Source of the DNA: Faecalispora anaeroviscerum
GTDB lineage: Bacteria > Bacillota > Clostridia > Oscillospirales > Acutalibacteraceae
Direction: 5' to 3'
Assembly: GCF_947568225.1 (NCBI RefSeq)
Contig: NZ_CANOOQ010000001.1
Location: 248,001-312,000 of the forward strand
DNA: 64,000 nt
Of the stretch, positions 42,582 to 51,566 are shown piece after piece. The notes beneath the pieces were generated by a model. It did not search any database. It had not been told where the DNA came from and saw nothing but the letters and a program-made list of their open reading frames with translations. Made by a program: the position numbers and the translations under genes. Within the stretch, counting starts at the first letter, position 1. Each line of letters opens with the position of its first letter.

Positions 42582-43883
42582 TCAATGCGGTATAACTGCC
42601 GCCGGTTCTGTCGTGCTTTGCTTCAGGGCTTCCCGGGCGACCGCCAGCATCAGCTTGATGCGGTTTTCCTGATTCACACGTGTCGCGCTCGGGTCGTAAT
42701 CAATCGGCACAATGTTGGCACGGTCGTCGATTTCCTTGATCCGGCGGATCATGCCCTTGCCGCAGATGTGGTTCGGCAGGCAGCCGAATGGCTGTGTGCA
42801 GACGATATTTTCAAAGCCGCATTCAACCAGCTCAAGCATCTCCGCAGTCAGAAGCCAGCCTTCACCCATCTTGTTGCCGTAGCCGATCACATCCTTGACC
42901 AGCGCCTTCGTGTGGGTGTAATTCATCGGGGCCTCAAAGCAGGGCTGCGTTTTTACGGCAGCGATCAGAAGCTCCTGCATTTTCATCAGGTAATCCATCA
43001 TGGCTTTCACCACGCGGAATTTGATCGGGTTGCCGCCGTAGAGCTTGATGTCCTCCATGCGGTTATCCACTTTAAACAGCATAAAATTCAACAGTCCCGG
43101 CACGTTGACTTCACAGTCCTGCTCGGCAAGGAACTGCTCGAGCTGGTTGTTACCGAGAGGGGAGTATTTCACAAAAATCTCGCCGACGACTCCCACACGC
43201 ACCTTCGGGATGCGGTGAACGGGGATAGCAGCAAATTCCGCGGTGATTTTTTCTAGGTTGACCTTTTGCTGTTTTAAAGAATAGCCCTCATCGCGGTTGA
43301 ATTGGTCGGAAAGCTCCGTAATCCATTTCTGAACCAGAGCGGCGCTTTCGCCTTTTTTGATTTCGTAGGGCTTTACCTGATTGTCGAGCAGCATGAGCAG
43401 GTCGCCGTACACAAGGCCAGCGATCAGGCGGCGCAGCATGGGCAGGGTCAGTGAAAAGCCCGGGTTGCTCTCAAGGCCGGAGAGATTGAGGGAAACCACC
43501 GGAATATTCTCCATGCCTGCCCGGCGCAGAGCCTTGCGGAGCAAGTGAATGTAGTTGGAGGCACGGCAGCCGCCGCCTGTCTGCGTAATAATCAGCGCGG
43601 TGCGGTCCAGATCGTATTTTCCGCTTTTCAGCGCGTCCATAAACTGGCCGATCACGAGCAGCGCAGGGTAGCAGGTGTCGTTATGCACATATTTCAGGCC
43701 CTCCTGCACGACACCGGGCCCATCATTTTTTAAAAGCACCATATTGTAGCCGCAGTTGCGGAAGACGTTTATAATCAGTGAAAAATGGATTTCCGCCATC
43801 TGCGGGCAAAGAATGGTGTATTCCTGCTTCATTTCCTTGGTAAACAGGATACGCCCGGTTTTATCTCTTTTCATTTCCGCCAA
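42582..43883 (-). CDS. 2-Hydroxyacyl-CoA dehydratase-like protein (COG3581 type), partner of the double activase
   Basis: 433 residues, cytoplasmic. It resembles the HgdB-like part of the large acyl-CoA dehydratase activase-related proteins. Candidate cluster cysteines are in GGGCRASNYIH (about 105), TCYPALLVIGQ (about 71) and CTQPFGCLPNHICGKGM (about 380-396). The substrate and reaction of this group are unknown; it is distinct from true 2-hydroxyglutaryl-CoA dehydratases. The start is TTG 43883 with GAGGTGAG upstream, 11 bp after the activase gene, whose 3' end contributes the ribosome site. Confidence 0.82.
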   Translation of the reverse strand: MAEMKRDKTGRILFTKEMKQEYTILCPQMAEIHFSLIINVFRNCGYNMVLLKNDGPGVVQEGLKYVHNDTCYPALLVIGQFMDALKSGKYDLDRTALIITQTGGGCRASNYIHLLRKALRRAGMENIPVVSLNLSGLESNPGFSLTLPMLRRLIAGLVYGDLLMLLDNQVKPYEIKKGESAALVQKWITELSDQFNRDEGYSLKQQKVNLEKITAEFAAIPVHRIPKVRVGVVGEIFVKYSPLGNNQLEQFLAEQDCEVNVPGLLNFMLFKVDNRMEDIKLYGGNPIKFRVVKAMMDYLMKMQELLIAAVKTQPCFEAPMNYTHTKALVKDVIGYGNKMGEGWLLTAEMLELVECGFENIVCTQPFGCLPNHICGKGMIRRIKEIDDRANIVPIDYDPSATRVNQENRIKLMLAVAREALKQSTTEPAAVIPH

Positions 43884-43894
43884 GAATACTCACC

Positions 43895-46789
43895 TCACTG
43901 TTCCAGCGCGGCGAACAGGCTGCGCAGTCTGATTTTCACCGCTCCCAGATTCGTAATTTCATCAATTTTGATCTGTGTATAGATTTTTCCTTCCGCTTCC
44001 AGAATCTCGCGTACTTCGTCGGTGGTAATGGCGTCTACGCCGCAGCCGAACGAAACCAGCTGCACCAGATTCATGTCCGGCCGGGTGCCAATGTATTTTG
44101 CGGCGGCGTACAAACGGGAATGATAGGTCCACTGGTTCAGTACGCCGGTGCGGAATTTTTCCACGCGGTTGCTGATCACATCCTCCGAGATTACGGCGGC
44201 GCCGAGGCTGGTAATCAGCTTGTTAATGCCGTGATTGATTTCCGGGTCCAAGTGATAGGGGCGGCCGCTCAACACAATGATCGGCTTTTTGAGGCGTTCC
44301 GCTTCCTCAATGATACGCTCGCCCTCCTTGTGCACCTGAGCAAAGTACTTGTCGTATTCCTCGTAGGCGGCCTTTGCAGCCTTCTGAACCTCACGGAGGC
44401 TGATGCCGGAGAAATACTGGTTCAAAATCTGGTGCATCTTAATGGGGAAGTCGCGCTTTCTGTGAATGCCAACATAATCGTGAATAAAGGTTTTGGATTT
44501 CAAATCTTCCACGTTGGCCGATAGCACCTCGGGGTAATAGGCGACCACCGGGCAGTTGTAATGGTTATCGCCAAGTCCCTCGTCCAGATTGTAAGACATG
44601 CAGGGATAAAAGATGGTATCGATTCCCTGCCGCAGCAGTGCTTCAATATGCCCATGCATCAGCTTCGCGGGGAAGCATACGGTATCGGAGGGGATGGTGT
44701 GCTGTCCCTCCAAATACAGCGAACGGGTCGAAAGGGGAGAGGGGATTACCTCAAAGCCCAGCGTTGTCCAGAACGAGTGCCAGAACGGCAGAAGCTCGTA
44801 GAAATTCAGTCCCATCGGAACCCCGATTTTTCCGCGGGGGCCAGGTACCGGCTGGTAGCTCTGCAACAGGTCGAGCTTGTAGGTGTATATATCGAGTGCA
44901 GGCCCGCCCTGCTGGCGCGTAACCGGCTTTTCACACCGGTTGCCGCCGATAAAGCGCCGGTTGCCTCCGAAGTTGTTAATTGTCAGGCGGCAGTGGTTGC
45001 TGCAAAGTCCGCAGGTTGCCACCTTTACTTCATGGGTAAAGTCCTTGAGCTCCTGGTAAGGAAGCAGGGTGCTGGTTTCCCCGGCTCGGCTCTTTGCGTA
45101 CAGCGCCGCGCCGAACGCACCCATCAGTCCTGAAATGTCGGGGCGGATGACGTTAACGCCGAGTTCCTTTTCGAACACGCGCAGCACAGCGTCGTTTAGG
45201 AAGGTTCCACCCTGCACCACAATGTTTTTGCCCAGCTCTTCAGCCGAGGCGGCGCGGATTACTTTGTAAACGGCATTTTTGACAACGCTGACGGAAAGCC
45301 CCGCAGAGATGTCCTCTGTGGTAGCACCGTCCTTTTGCGCCTGCTTGACAGAGGAGTTCATGAACACCGTACAGCGTGAACCCAGATCGACCGGGCGCTT
45401 TGCAAACAGGCCTTTTTTCGCGAAATCCGCGATGTCGTACCCGAGGGTGTTCGCAAAGGTCTGTAAAAAAGAGCCGCAGCCGGAGGAGCAGGCCTCGTTC
45501 AAAAAGATGTTATCTACCGCACCGCCCCGAATCTTAAAGCATTTCATATCCTGACCGCCAATATCGATGACAAAGTCGACGTTTGGCATAAAATATTTGG
45601 CCGCGGTGAAGTGCGCCATGGTTTCAACAACGCCAAAATCCAAATTAAACGCATTTTTCAGTAGCTCTTCGCCATATCCGGTCACGGCGGCAGAGCAAAT
45701 TTTCAGGTTGGGGTACTGCTCGTACAAATTCATCAGGTATTCGCGGATGATCGGCACCGGATTGCCGGAATTGCTCTGATAAATGGAATCGAGAAGCTCG
45801 CAGTCCTCTCCCAGAACCACCGCTTTTACCGTGGTGGAACCGGCATCAATGCCAAGGTACGCCTTTCCATTATATTGGGCAATCTCTCCGCGCTTGGCAC
45901 GGCAGCTCTGGTGGCGCTCCTGAAACTCCCGGTATTCCTGCTCATCGCGGAACAGGGAGGGGATGGACAGAAAATTGCTTTTGCCGCGGTATTCTTCTAT
46001 GTTCGTCAATGCGGTGTCCAAATCCACGGCAGCTTCACTGCTGAAGGCGGCACCCATCGCCACATAGTACAGGGAATTTTCGGGGCAGACACCCGTTACC
46101 TTTAAAGCGGTGTCAAAGCTTTCCCGCAGCGCCGCAAGGAAGGTCAGCGGCCCGCCGAGGTAAATCACCTTCCCACGGATTGGGCGGCCCTGCGCCAGCC
46201 CGGCGATGGTCTGGTTGGCTACGGCGGCAAAAATACTGGCGGAAATATCGCTTTTGCGCGCACCTTGATTCAGCAGCGGCTGAACGTCAGATTTGGCGAA
46301 TACACCGCAGCGCGAAGCAATGGTGTAAATCTTTTCGTGCTGTTCAGCCAGCTCGTTCATTTCTTCCAGAGAAAGGTGCAGAAGAGTTGCCATCTGGTCA
46401 ATAAAAGCTCCGGTTCCGCCGGCGCACGAGCCGTTCATGCGTACCTCGGTACCGCCGGTCAAAAACAGGATTTTTGCGTCTTCGCCGCCCAGTTCAATAA
46501 TCACATCCGCATCGGGGATCAGCTTGCCCATGGCAACACGGGTGGCGTATACCTCTTGAATAAAGGGCAAATCACAGGTCTGAGAAATTCCCATTCCCGC
46601 CGAGCCGGATACCGACAGAAATGCGGGAGCCCCGTTTAACACCTCTGCCTGAATTTTGCGCAGAAGCTCTGCCATTTTTTCAGTAATCTGTGAAAAATGC
46701 CGCTCATATGATTGATAAACAATTTGATTATCATCGTTCAGCACGACGCACTTGATGGTCGTGGAACCAACGTCAAGACCGATTCTCAT
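43895..46789 (-). CDS. Giant acyl-CoA dehydratase activase: two BcrAD/BadFG ATPase domains plus DUF2229
   Basis: 964 residues. Activase domain 1 (about 1-270) has GLDVGSTTIKCVV, ELGGEDAKI and the cluster cysteine in GSCAGGTGAFIDQMA. Activase domain 2 (about 315-585) has GIDAGSTTVKAVV, DIGGQDMKC and ACSSGCGSFLQT. A linker with CGLCSNHCRL and GGNRCEKP (about 605-635) precedes a DUF2229/COG3580 domain (about 645-960). Homologous activases are [4Fe-4S] ATPases that fire electrons into dehydratases. The ribosome site GGAGG lies 15 bases from the ATG, which is long. It is the first gene of a two-gene operon. Confidence 0.9.
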   Translation of the reverse strand: MRIGLDVGSTTIKCVVLNDDNQIVYQSYERHFSQITEKMAELLRKIQAEVLNGAPAFLSVSGSAGMGISQTCDLPFIQEVYATRVAMGKLIPDADVIIELGGEDAKILFLTGGTEVRMNGSCAGGTGAFIDQMATLLHLSLEEMNELAEQHEKIYTIASRCGVFAKSDVQPLLNQGARKSDISASIFAAVANQTIAGLAQGRPIRGKVIYLGGPLTFLAALRESFDTALKVTGVCPENSLYYVAMGAAFSSEAAVDLDTALTNIEEYRGKSNFLSIPSLFRDEQEYREFQERHQSCRAKRGEIAQYNGKAYLGIDAGSTTVKAVVLGEDCELLDSIYQSNSGNPVPIIREYLMNLYEQYPNLKICSAAVTGYGEELLKNAFNLDFGVVETMAHFTAAKYFMPNVDFVIDIGGQDMKCFKIRGGAVDNIFLNEACSSGCGSFLQTFANTLGYDIADFAKKGLFAKRPVDLGSRCTVFMNSSVKQAQKDGATTEDISAGLSVSVVKNAVYKVIRAASAEELGKNIVVQGGTFLNDAVLRVFEKELGVNVIRPDISGLMGAFGAALYAKSRAGETSTLLPYQELKDFTHEVKVATCGLCSNHCRLTINNFGGNRRFIGGNRCEKPVTRQQGGPALDIYTYKLDLLQSYQPVPGPRGKIGVPMGLNFYELLPFWHSFWTTLGFEVIPSPLSTRSLYLEGQHTIPSDTVCFPAKLMHGHIEALLRQGIDTIFYPCMSYNLDEGLGDNHYNCPVVAYYPEVLSANVEDLKSKTFIHDYVGIHRKRDFPIKMHQILNQYFSGISLREVQKAAKAAYEEYDKYFAQVHKEGERIIEEAERLKKPIIVLSGRPYHLDPEINHGINKLITSLGAAVISEDVISNRVEKFRTGVLNQWTYHSRLYAAAKYIGTRPDMNLVQLVSFGCGVDAITTDEVREILEAEGKIYTQIKIDEITNLGAVKIRLRSLFAALEQ

Positions 46790-46899
46790 CCTATCGTCTC
46801 ATTTCCTCCGCAATATTTTGGCTGTTCTGGCTTTTGCATTCAAGGTTAAGGCCGGCACGGCGGCACGCCCTATATTGACTGTATCACGCAGCTTTTAAT

Positions 46900-46918
46900 T
46901 AGTTAGGTTGCTTAACTA
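46900..46918 (-). promoter_or_regulatory. Operator-like dyad TAGTTA-N7-TAACTA
   Basis: A perfect 6-bp inverted repeat with 7-bp spacer at about +9 to +27 of the predicted activase transcript. Size and position fit a repressor of the MarR or TetR type; none is encoded beside it. Confidence 0.5.
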
Positions 46919-46933
46919 CTTTTTCTTTTTCCT

Positions 46934-46962
46934 ATTGTAATGCAGATTTCGCGTTTTGGCAA
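46934..46962 (-). promoter_or_regulatory. Promoter of the double-activase operon
   Basis: TTGCCA, 17 bp, TACAAT on the minus strand; predicted start near 46927, leader about 138 nt. Confidence 0.65.
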
Positions 46963-47194
46963 GCGCCCTGAGTCGGCAAACGTAATTTTAAGAGAATTAC
47001 ACAATTGATTTTCTTCATATTGTATATAACTGTTCTATAATATACCAGATTTAGTAAAAATTTCAAATAGTGCCAGCACGCATCCTCAAAAAATCGAAAT
47101 CGTTCTTTATCACTTTACCGTGTTTTTTGTAGAATGTCAATTTTTGGATACGACCTTTTTCGTGATATTAAAGTTGAATTTTAAATCTGCGGTG
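46963..47194. other. AT-rich gap between divergent promoters
   Basis: About 230 bp between the activase promoter and the trp promoter. I see no gene or recognised structure. Confidence 0.4.
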
Positions 47195-47223
47195 TTGACA
47201 AATGAAAAGAGCCGTCATATAAT
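47195..47223 (+). promoter_or_regulatory. Consensus promoter of the trpXYZ operon
   Basis: Perfect TTGACA, 17 bp, TATAAT. Transcription would begin near 47230, directly before the T-box. Confidence 0.88.
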
Positions 47224-47229
47224 AAGGGC

Positions 47230-47510
47230 AATACAAAAACCTGAGAGTAAGAGTAGTAGCCGGGCAAGATGTCTTTTCAGAGAGCTGCATGCGGTGGAAT
47301 TGCGGCAAGAGATCGCGCGGGGAATGGACTTATGAGGGCGGGGCGAACGGCCACAGTGCTAAGTAGTCTGCGACGGGGGCTCTACCCGTTATCAGAGGAG
47401 CGTATATCAAATCGGGTATGCGAGTGAGAGGGCGCTAAAGCGTCAAATTGGGTGGTACCGCAGGAGCTGATGCTCTTGTCCCTGAGCAATCAGGGGCAAG
47501 AGCTTTTTTT
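47230..47510 (+). promoter_or_regulatory. T-box leader, tryptophan-specific
   Basis: The T-box core GGGTGGTACCGC is at 47450-47461. An intrinsic terminator follows at 47472-47510, GCTCTTGTCCCTGA with TCAGGGGCAAGAGC plus T7. Stem I includes AGAGTAAGAGTAGTA at its 5' side, and the specifier bulge reads GGAATGGACTT, giving TGG (47325-47327) as specifier codon for tRNA-Trp. Uncharged tRNA-Trp should stabilise the antiterminator and switch on the ABC transporter genes that follow. Confidence 0.92.
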
Positions 47511-47535
47511 ATTGCCAAATTGGAGGTGGTGCTGT

Positions 47536-47625
47536 ATGCCGGATGGCTGGTGGAAGCTGAAACACGATCAAAAACTTTCCAAATACGACATTGAAATTTT
47601 TGAAAAAGAAAGGCTTGGTATTTCT
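47536..47625 (+). other. In-frame N-terminal extension of TrpX with adjacent Trp codons
   Basis: GGAGG stands nine bases before ATG 47536. The 30 codons MPDGWWKLKHDQ... to ERLGIS run in frame into the trpX signal peptide without a stop. Two successive TGG codons are at positions 5-6. It may be a leader-type coding segment or the true start. Confidence 0.5.
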
Positions 47626-48663
47626 ATGAAAAAACTAATGAAAAAAATTGCCGCTGTTTCCCTGGCCGCTGTAATGGCCGCCGGATTTGCCGGATGCTCC
47701 AAAGGCTCTACCACTTCTTCCACTCCTTCCGGAGAAGCAAAAACGCTGAAAATCGGCGTGATTCAATACGCCGCGCATCCGTCACTTGATAACTGCTACA
47801 CGGGCCTTGTGGAGGGCCTGAAGGAAGCAGGGTACGAAGAGGGCAAAAACCTGACCATTGATTTTCAAAATGCGCAGGGCGATGCTTCCAACAGCGATTT
47901 GATTGCAAAGAACATGGTTTCTTCCAAATATGATATGCTGGTCGGTATTGCAACCCCGTCGGCGATGTCCGCTTACAGCGCGGCTAAGGATTCCAATATC
48001 CCGGTGGTGTTCACCGCGGTTTCCGATCCCGTGGCGGCCGGGCTGGTCAAGAGCCTTGATAAGCCCGAAAACAATATTACCGGAAGCTCCGATGTTCTTC
48101 CGCTGGAGGAGCAGGTCAAAATGATTCGCGCGTTTTTGCCGGATGCAAAGAAAATCGGTGTACTGTATACCACCAGCGAGCCGAACTCCGTGAGTCAGCT
48201 GGCTACTCTGAAAGAGGTTTCGAAGAAATACAATTTTGAGGTTGTGGAATCCGGCATCGTGAATGCATCCGAAGTAGCCTCCGCCGCCGCGTCGCTCGTC
48301 AGTAAGGGCGTCGACTGCATCAATAATTTTACGGACAATAACGTTGTCAACAATCTGCAGGTTGTTCTGCAGTCTGCGAATAAAGGCAACATTCCAGTGT
48401 TCGGTTCTGAAATCGAGCAGGTGAAAAACGGCTGCCTGGCCTCTCAGGGGATCGATTACGTTGCGCTCGGCAAAGAAACCGGCAAAATGGCAGCTTCCAT
48501 CCTGAAGGGCGAGAAGAAAGCCGGAGAAACCCCAGTTTACGTTGTAAAGGATTTTGCTCCTGTGTATAACTCCGATGTTCTGAGTATTTTCGGCCTGACT
48601 TTGCCGAAGGACTATCAGAACGCCGAGGCGGTTAAGGAAAACTCTGCGGAATCGAGCAAATAA
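47626..48663 (+). CDS. trpX: Tryptophan ABC transporter substrate-binding lipoprotein (TrpX type)
   Basis: 345 residues from ATG 47626. The signal peptide has KKLMKK and a lipobox FAGC (Cys24), then a Ser/Thr linker and an ABC_sub_bind (DUF534) periplasmic-binding fold with KIGVIQYAAHPSLDNCYTG and FTAVSDPVAAGLV. The Trp T-box makes tryptophan the likely ligand. The ribosome site here is weak. An in-frame ATG at 47536 has GGAGG nine bases upstream and would add 30 residues starting MPDGWWKLKH, including Trp-Trp, so the start is open. Confidence 0.9.
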   Translation: MKKLMKKIAAVSLAAVMAAGFAGCSKGSTTSSTPSGEAKTLKIGVIQYAAHPSLDNCYTGLVEGLKEAGYEEGKNLTIDFQNAQGDASNSDLIAKNMVSSKYDMLVGIATPSAMSAYSAAKDSNIPVVFTAVSDPVAAGLVKSLDKPENNITGSSDVLPLEEQVKMIRAFLPDAKKIGVLYTTSEPNSVSQLATLKEVSKKYNFEVVESGIVNASEVASAAASLVSKGVDCINNFTDNNVVNNLQVVLQSANKGNIPVFGSEIEQVKNGCLASQGIDYVALGKETGKMAASILKGEKKAGETPVYVVKDFAPVYNSDVLSIFGLTLPKDYQNAEAVKENSAESSK

Positions 48664-48722
48664 TAACACGAGCGGGCAGCATAAAGCAAAGGGCTGCGGT
48701 TCCAAAGCTGAAACAGTTATTT

Positions 48723-48761
48723 GCAGTTTCTCTGCCCGTAAACACACGGCAGAGAAACTGC
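48723..48761 (+). promoter_or_regulatory. Stable hairpin between trpX and trpY
   Basis: GCAGTTTCTCTGCC pairs perfectly with its complement around an 11-nt loop, with no T tract. It is likely an mRNA stabiliser or processing site that favours the binding-protein message. Confidence 0.6.
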
Positions 48762-48802
48762 CGGTTTAAAACACGATTTGTACGGAAAGCGGGTAACAGC
48801 GA

Positions 48803-49723
48803 ATGGATGTTTTTTTCGGTCTGTTCTTCAATGTGATGGAGGAAGGCCTAATTTACGGAATTATGGCGATGGGTGTGTATATTACCTATCGGATTCTGGG
48901 GTTCCCGGATCTGTCGGTAGACGGCACGTTCCCGCTGGGCGCGTGTGTAACAGGGGCCTTGATTGCCGTCGGCGTGAATCCCTGGATTGCCTGTGTGGTG
49001 GCTTTTCTGGCCGGTGCGGCTGCCGGCTGCATCACCGGACTGCTGCATGTAAAGCTGCATATTACCGACCTGCTTTCCGGTATTCTGGTGATGACGGGCC
49101 TGTGGAGCGTGAACCTTGTTGTTACAAGGGGCTCCGCGGTACTTCCGTTCTATAATAAGCCGACCATCTTCACCTCCGGCCCAATCGTTCACCTGATGCC
49201 GCCCGGCATGCAGGATTACCGTGTGATTCTAATTGTGCTGCTGGTGGTCATTCTCGTGAAGGTGCTGCTGGACTTGTACCTGAAAACAAAATCCGGCCTG
49301 CTGCTACGCGCCTCGGGCAATAACCCGCAGTATGTGATTTCGCTTGGCAAAGACCCCGGCCGGATGAAGATTGCAGGGCTTGCAATCGGCAACGGCTGCA
49401 CGGCTCTGGCAGGCTCCATTCTGGCACAGCAGACCGAGACCGCCAACATTTACGGCGGTACGGGTATGGTCGTTATGGCTTTGGCCTCGGTTATTATCGG
49501 TACCAGCCTGCTTGGGAAGATCAAATTCATCCGCCCCACCGCCATGGTGGTGATCGGCGCCATTCTGTACAAAACCTGCCTGGTCATCGCGATGCAGCTC
49601 GGCCTGCCCACCAACTACTTAAAGCTGCTGATGGCCTTGCTGTTCACACTGGCTCTGGTAAGTAATCAGGCGTTCTCGGGAAGGAGGAAGCATCCGCATG
49701 TCGTCAACCCAACTCAAATCTGA
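48803..49723 (+). CDS. trpY: Tryptophan ABC transporter permease (TrpY type)
   Basis: 306 residues, eight to nine membrane helices, of the BPD_transp_2 (branched-chain amino-acid/ribose) type. The helix-2 stretch ITYRILGFPDLSVDGTFPLG and GNNPQYVISLGKDPGRMKIAGL (about 173-194, cytoplasmic ATPase-docking loop) are typical of permeases paired with DUF534 binding proteins. It lies 139 bp after trpX and overlaps trpZ by 26 bp. Confidence 0.92.
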   Translation: MDVFFGLFFNVMEEGLIYGIMAMGVYITYRILGFPDLSVDGTFPLGACVTGALIAVGVNPWIACVVAFLAGAAAGCITGLLHVKLHITDLLSGILVMTGLWSVNLVVTRGSAVLPFYNKPTIFTSGPIVHLMPPGMQDYRVILIVLLVVILVKVLLDLYLKTKSGLLLRASGNNPQYVISLGKDPGRMKIAGLAIGNGCTALAGSILAQQTETANIYGGTGMVVMALASVIIGTSLLGKIKFIRPTAMVVIGAILYKTCLVIAMQLGLPTNYLKLLMALLFTLALVSNQAFSGRRKHPHVVNPTQI

Positions 49724-50501
49724 CAGCATGGTCAGTTTGCGGAATATCTGCAAAATCTTTTCTCCCGATTCTGTGAGCGAGGTCGTTCTGTTCTCCGATT
49801 TTAATCTCGAAATACTGCCTGGGCAGTTTGTTTCGGTGGTAGGCAGCAATGGCTCCGGTAAAACCACTATGCTGAATCTCATCTGCGGCAGTATCTTGCC
49901 CGACAGCGGCAGTATTCTGCTAAAGGGTGAGGAGATCGGTAAGAGGAAGGAATTCCAGCGCTCCCAGTCGATTGGACGGGTATTTCAGGACCCTTCGAAG
50001 GGGACCTGCCCCGAGCTGACGATTCTCGAAAACATGGCTCTTGCGGACAATAAAGGTTCGTTCTATGGGCTTTCACGCGGGGTTAGCCGCCGCCGTACCG
50101 ATGAATACCGCTCCATGCTGCAGCGCCTTGACCTGGGGCTCGAGGATAAGCTCAGCGTGCAGGTGGGCAGCCTTTCCGGAGGGCAAAGGCAGGCACTCGC
50201 TCTCCTAATATCAACCATGACGCCGATTGACCTGCTGATTCTGGATGAGCATACAGCGGCTCTGGACCCGCGGTCCTCCGAGAATGTCATGCGGCTGACG
50301 CAGGAGCTGGTAACAGAAAAGAACCTGACGACGCTGATGGTAACCCATAACCTGAAATATTCGATTCAATACGGCAACCGGCTCTTAATGATGCACCAGG
50401 GCCAGGCTGTAATCGACGCCGCAGATGAGGCGAAGGAAGCCATGTCTACGGATGACCTCCTGAATCGCTTCAATCAAATCAGCCTTGAGGTTGGAAACTG
50501 A
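49698..50501 (+). CDS. trpZ: Tryptophan ABC transporter ATPase (TrpZ type)
   Basis: 267 residues: Walker A GSNGSGKTT (about 50-58), Q-loop VFQDPSKGTCPELTILENM, signature LSGGQRQALAL, Walker B LLILDEHTAALD and H-loop VTHN. It energises TrpXY import. AAGGAGG precedes the ATG, which overlaps the permease gene. It is the last gene of the T-box operon. Confidence 0.94.
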   Translation: MSSTQLKSDSMVSLRNICKIFSPDSVSEVVLFSDFNLEILPGQFVSVVGSNGSGKTTMLNLICGSILPDSGSILLKGEEIGKRKEFQRSQSIGRVFQDPSKGTCPELTILENMALADNKGSFYGLSRGVSRRRTDEYRSMLQRLDLGLEDKLSVQVGSLSGGQRQALALLISTMTPIDLLILDEHTAALDPRSSENVMRLTQELVTEKNLTTLMVTHNLKYSIQYGNRLLMMHQGQAVIDAADEAKEAMSTDDLLNRFNQISLEVGN

Positions 50502-50555
50502 ATTGTTGTAAATGAAAAGGAAGCGGTGTGCTTAGGCGCATTCCCACCAAGATAA

Positions 50556-50598
50556 ACAAAGGCAAGCAGCAAATTTTTGCTGCTTGCCTTTGTTTTTT
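50556..50598 (+). terminator. Terminator of trpXYZ
   Basis: CAAAGGCAAGCAGCAAA pairs with TTTGCTGCTTGCCTTTG over 17 bp, followed by T6. Confidence 0.9.
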
Positions 50599-50622
50599 AT
50601 ACTGCTGTATTTTTCCTTGTAA

Positions 50623-50856
50623 ACAACAAGGGGAGGCTTTTGTTATCATCCGAATTTCAATCAGAATAATATTGCCATTCCGACGGAATGTGGTAAGCAA
50701 GAGCAGCTTAAAGTCGTGCTGGGCGATCATAAGATAGTACCGGTTTTGAAAACAAATTCCAATAAACTGGAAATGAGTAGAGTCGTGCTGCCTGCCGTCC
50801 TGCTGGGTACGTCGGGTGTGCATAAAAATAAAATATACGAATATATAAAGGATTAG
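50623..50856 (+). pseudogene. Possible gene remnant, unidentified
   Basis: A stop-free stretch of 77 codons without a normal start. From 50638 it reads FCYHPNFNQNNIAIP and continues to EMSRVVLPAVLLGTSGV and KIYEYIKD, then TAG. The composition is protein-like. GGGGAGG near 50631 is followed in another frame by TTG with eight short codons to a stop, so a frameshift may separate a start from this tail. I cannot name the parent family. The rest of 50599-50887 shows nothing. Confidence 0.35.
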
Positions 50857-50887
50857 GGGGGATGAGGGAGAATCGGATTGCCAAGAT

Positions 50888-51256
50888 TTAAAGAAGCCTT
50901 TTTTGCTCTACGTCTTCTTTCAGAAGCTGAAGCTTCAAATATTCAGTCACAGCGCAGCGCCCGACAATGCTTAGGGAAAGCACATCCGTCAAAAAACGTC
51001 CGGTTGTGTATTCTTCTGTGATTTGCTGGTTGAGAACTTCCATTCCCTGCTTACAATCTGTCCTGCCAAGCAGATAATCTGTAGATACATGGTAAAAATC
51101 AGCCAGAGCAATGATGGAACGAGTTGAAAGCTGCGATTCCCCTTTTTCGCATCGGGAATAATGTTGCTGCGTTGTTCCTAAGACGGAGGCTATGTCTGAC
51201 TGTCTTAAATCTTTATCTTCACGTAAATCGCGAATGATTTGATTTATTGCTTTCAT
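50888..51256 (-). CDS. XRE-family helix-turn-helix regulator
   Basis: 122 residues. The N-terminal HTH_3 domain (about 5-62) reads IIRDLREDKDLRQSDIASVLGTTQQHYSRCE, with FYHVSTDYLLGRT closing the domain, as in many clostridial repressors. The C-terminal 60 residues are helical without a known ligand fold. ATG 51256 has GAAGGAAGG upstream; the frame extends further but lacks family sequence. Target genes are unknown; it is divergent from the diguanylate cyclase. Confidence 0.88.
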   Translation of the reverse strand: MKAINQIIRDLREDKDLRQSDIASVLGTTQQHYSRCEKGESQLSTRSIIALADFYHVSTDYLLGRTDCKQGMEVLNQQITEEYTTGRFLTDVLSLSIVGRCAVTEYLKLQLLKEDVEQKRLL

Positions 51257-51566
51257 TTCAACCCTTCCTTCAACTGTTTTATACGAAAACGATCTTATCA
51301 CACGCTTTATTTGCGTATTGACTTGCACAAATATTATATGTATAATTTAAAGAAATACACTCATTTTGTGTTTTTTTGTTTTGCAAAAATGCTCTAAAAT
51401 CCTTTCTGTCATTTTTCCCAGACGTCAAAAATCCGCGATAGCCGGGGCGGTTTTGGGAAAACGAGGTCTTTTGCTGGCGGAACGATTTTTGTTGGTCCCG
51501 AGTTGGCGATGCACGGTTTCAACCTAAGGAAAACGATGGTTCGCCGAGTCGGTAGAAAGGGAAACA
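51257..51566. other. Intergenic region between xre and the GGDEF gene
   Basis: 310 bp. The left part is AT-rich (TATTATATGTATAATTTAAAG near 51330-51350 offers -10 boxes). The right part (51420-51550) is GC-rich with several short inverted segments, but I see no known riboswitch core. Confidence 0.4.
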
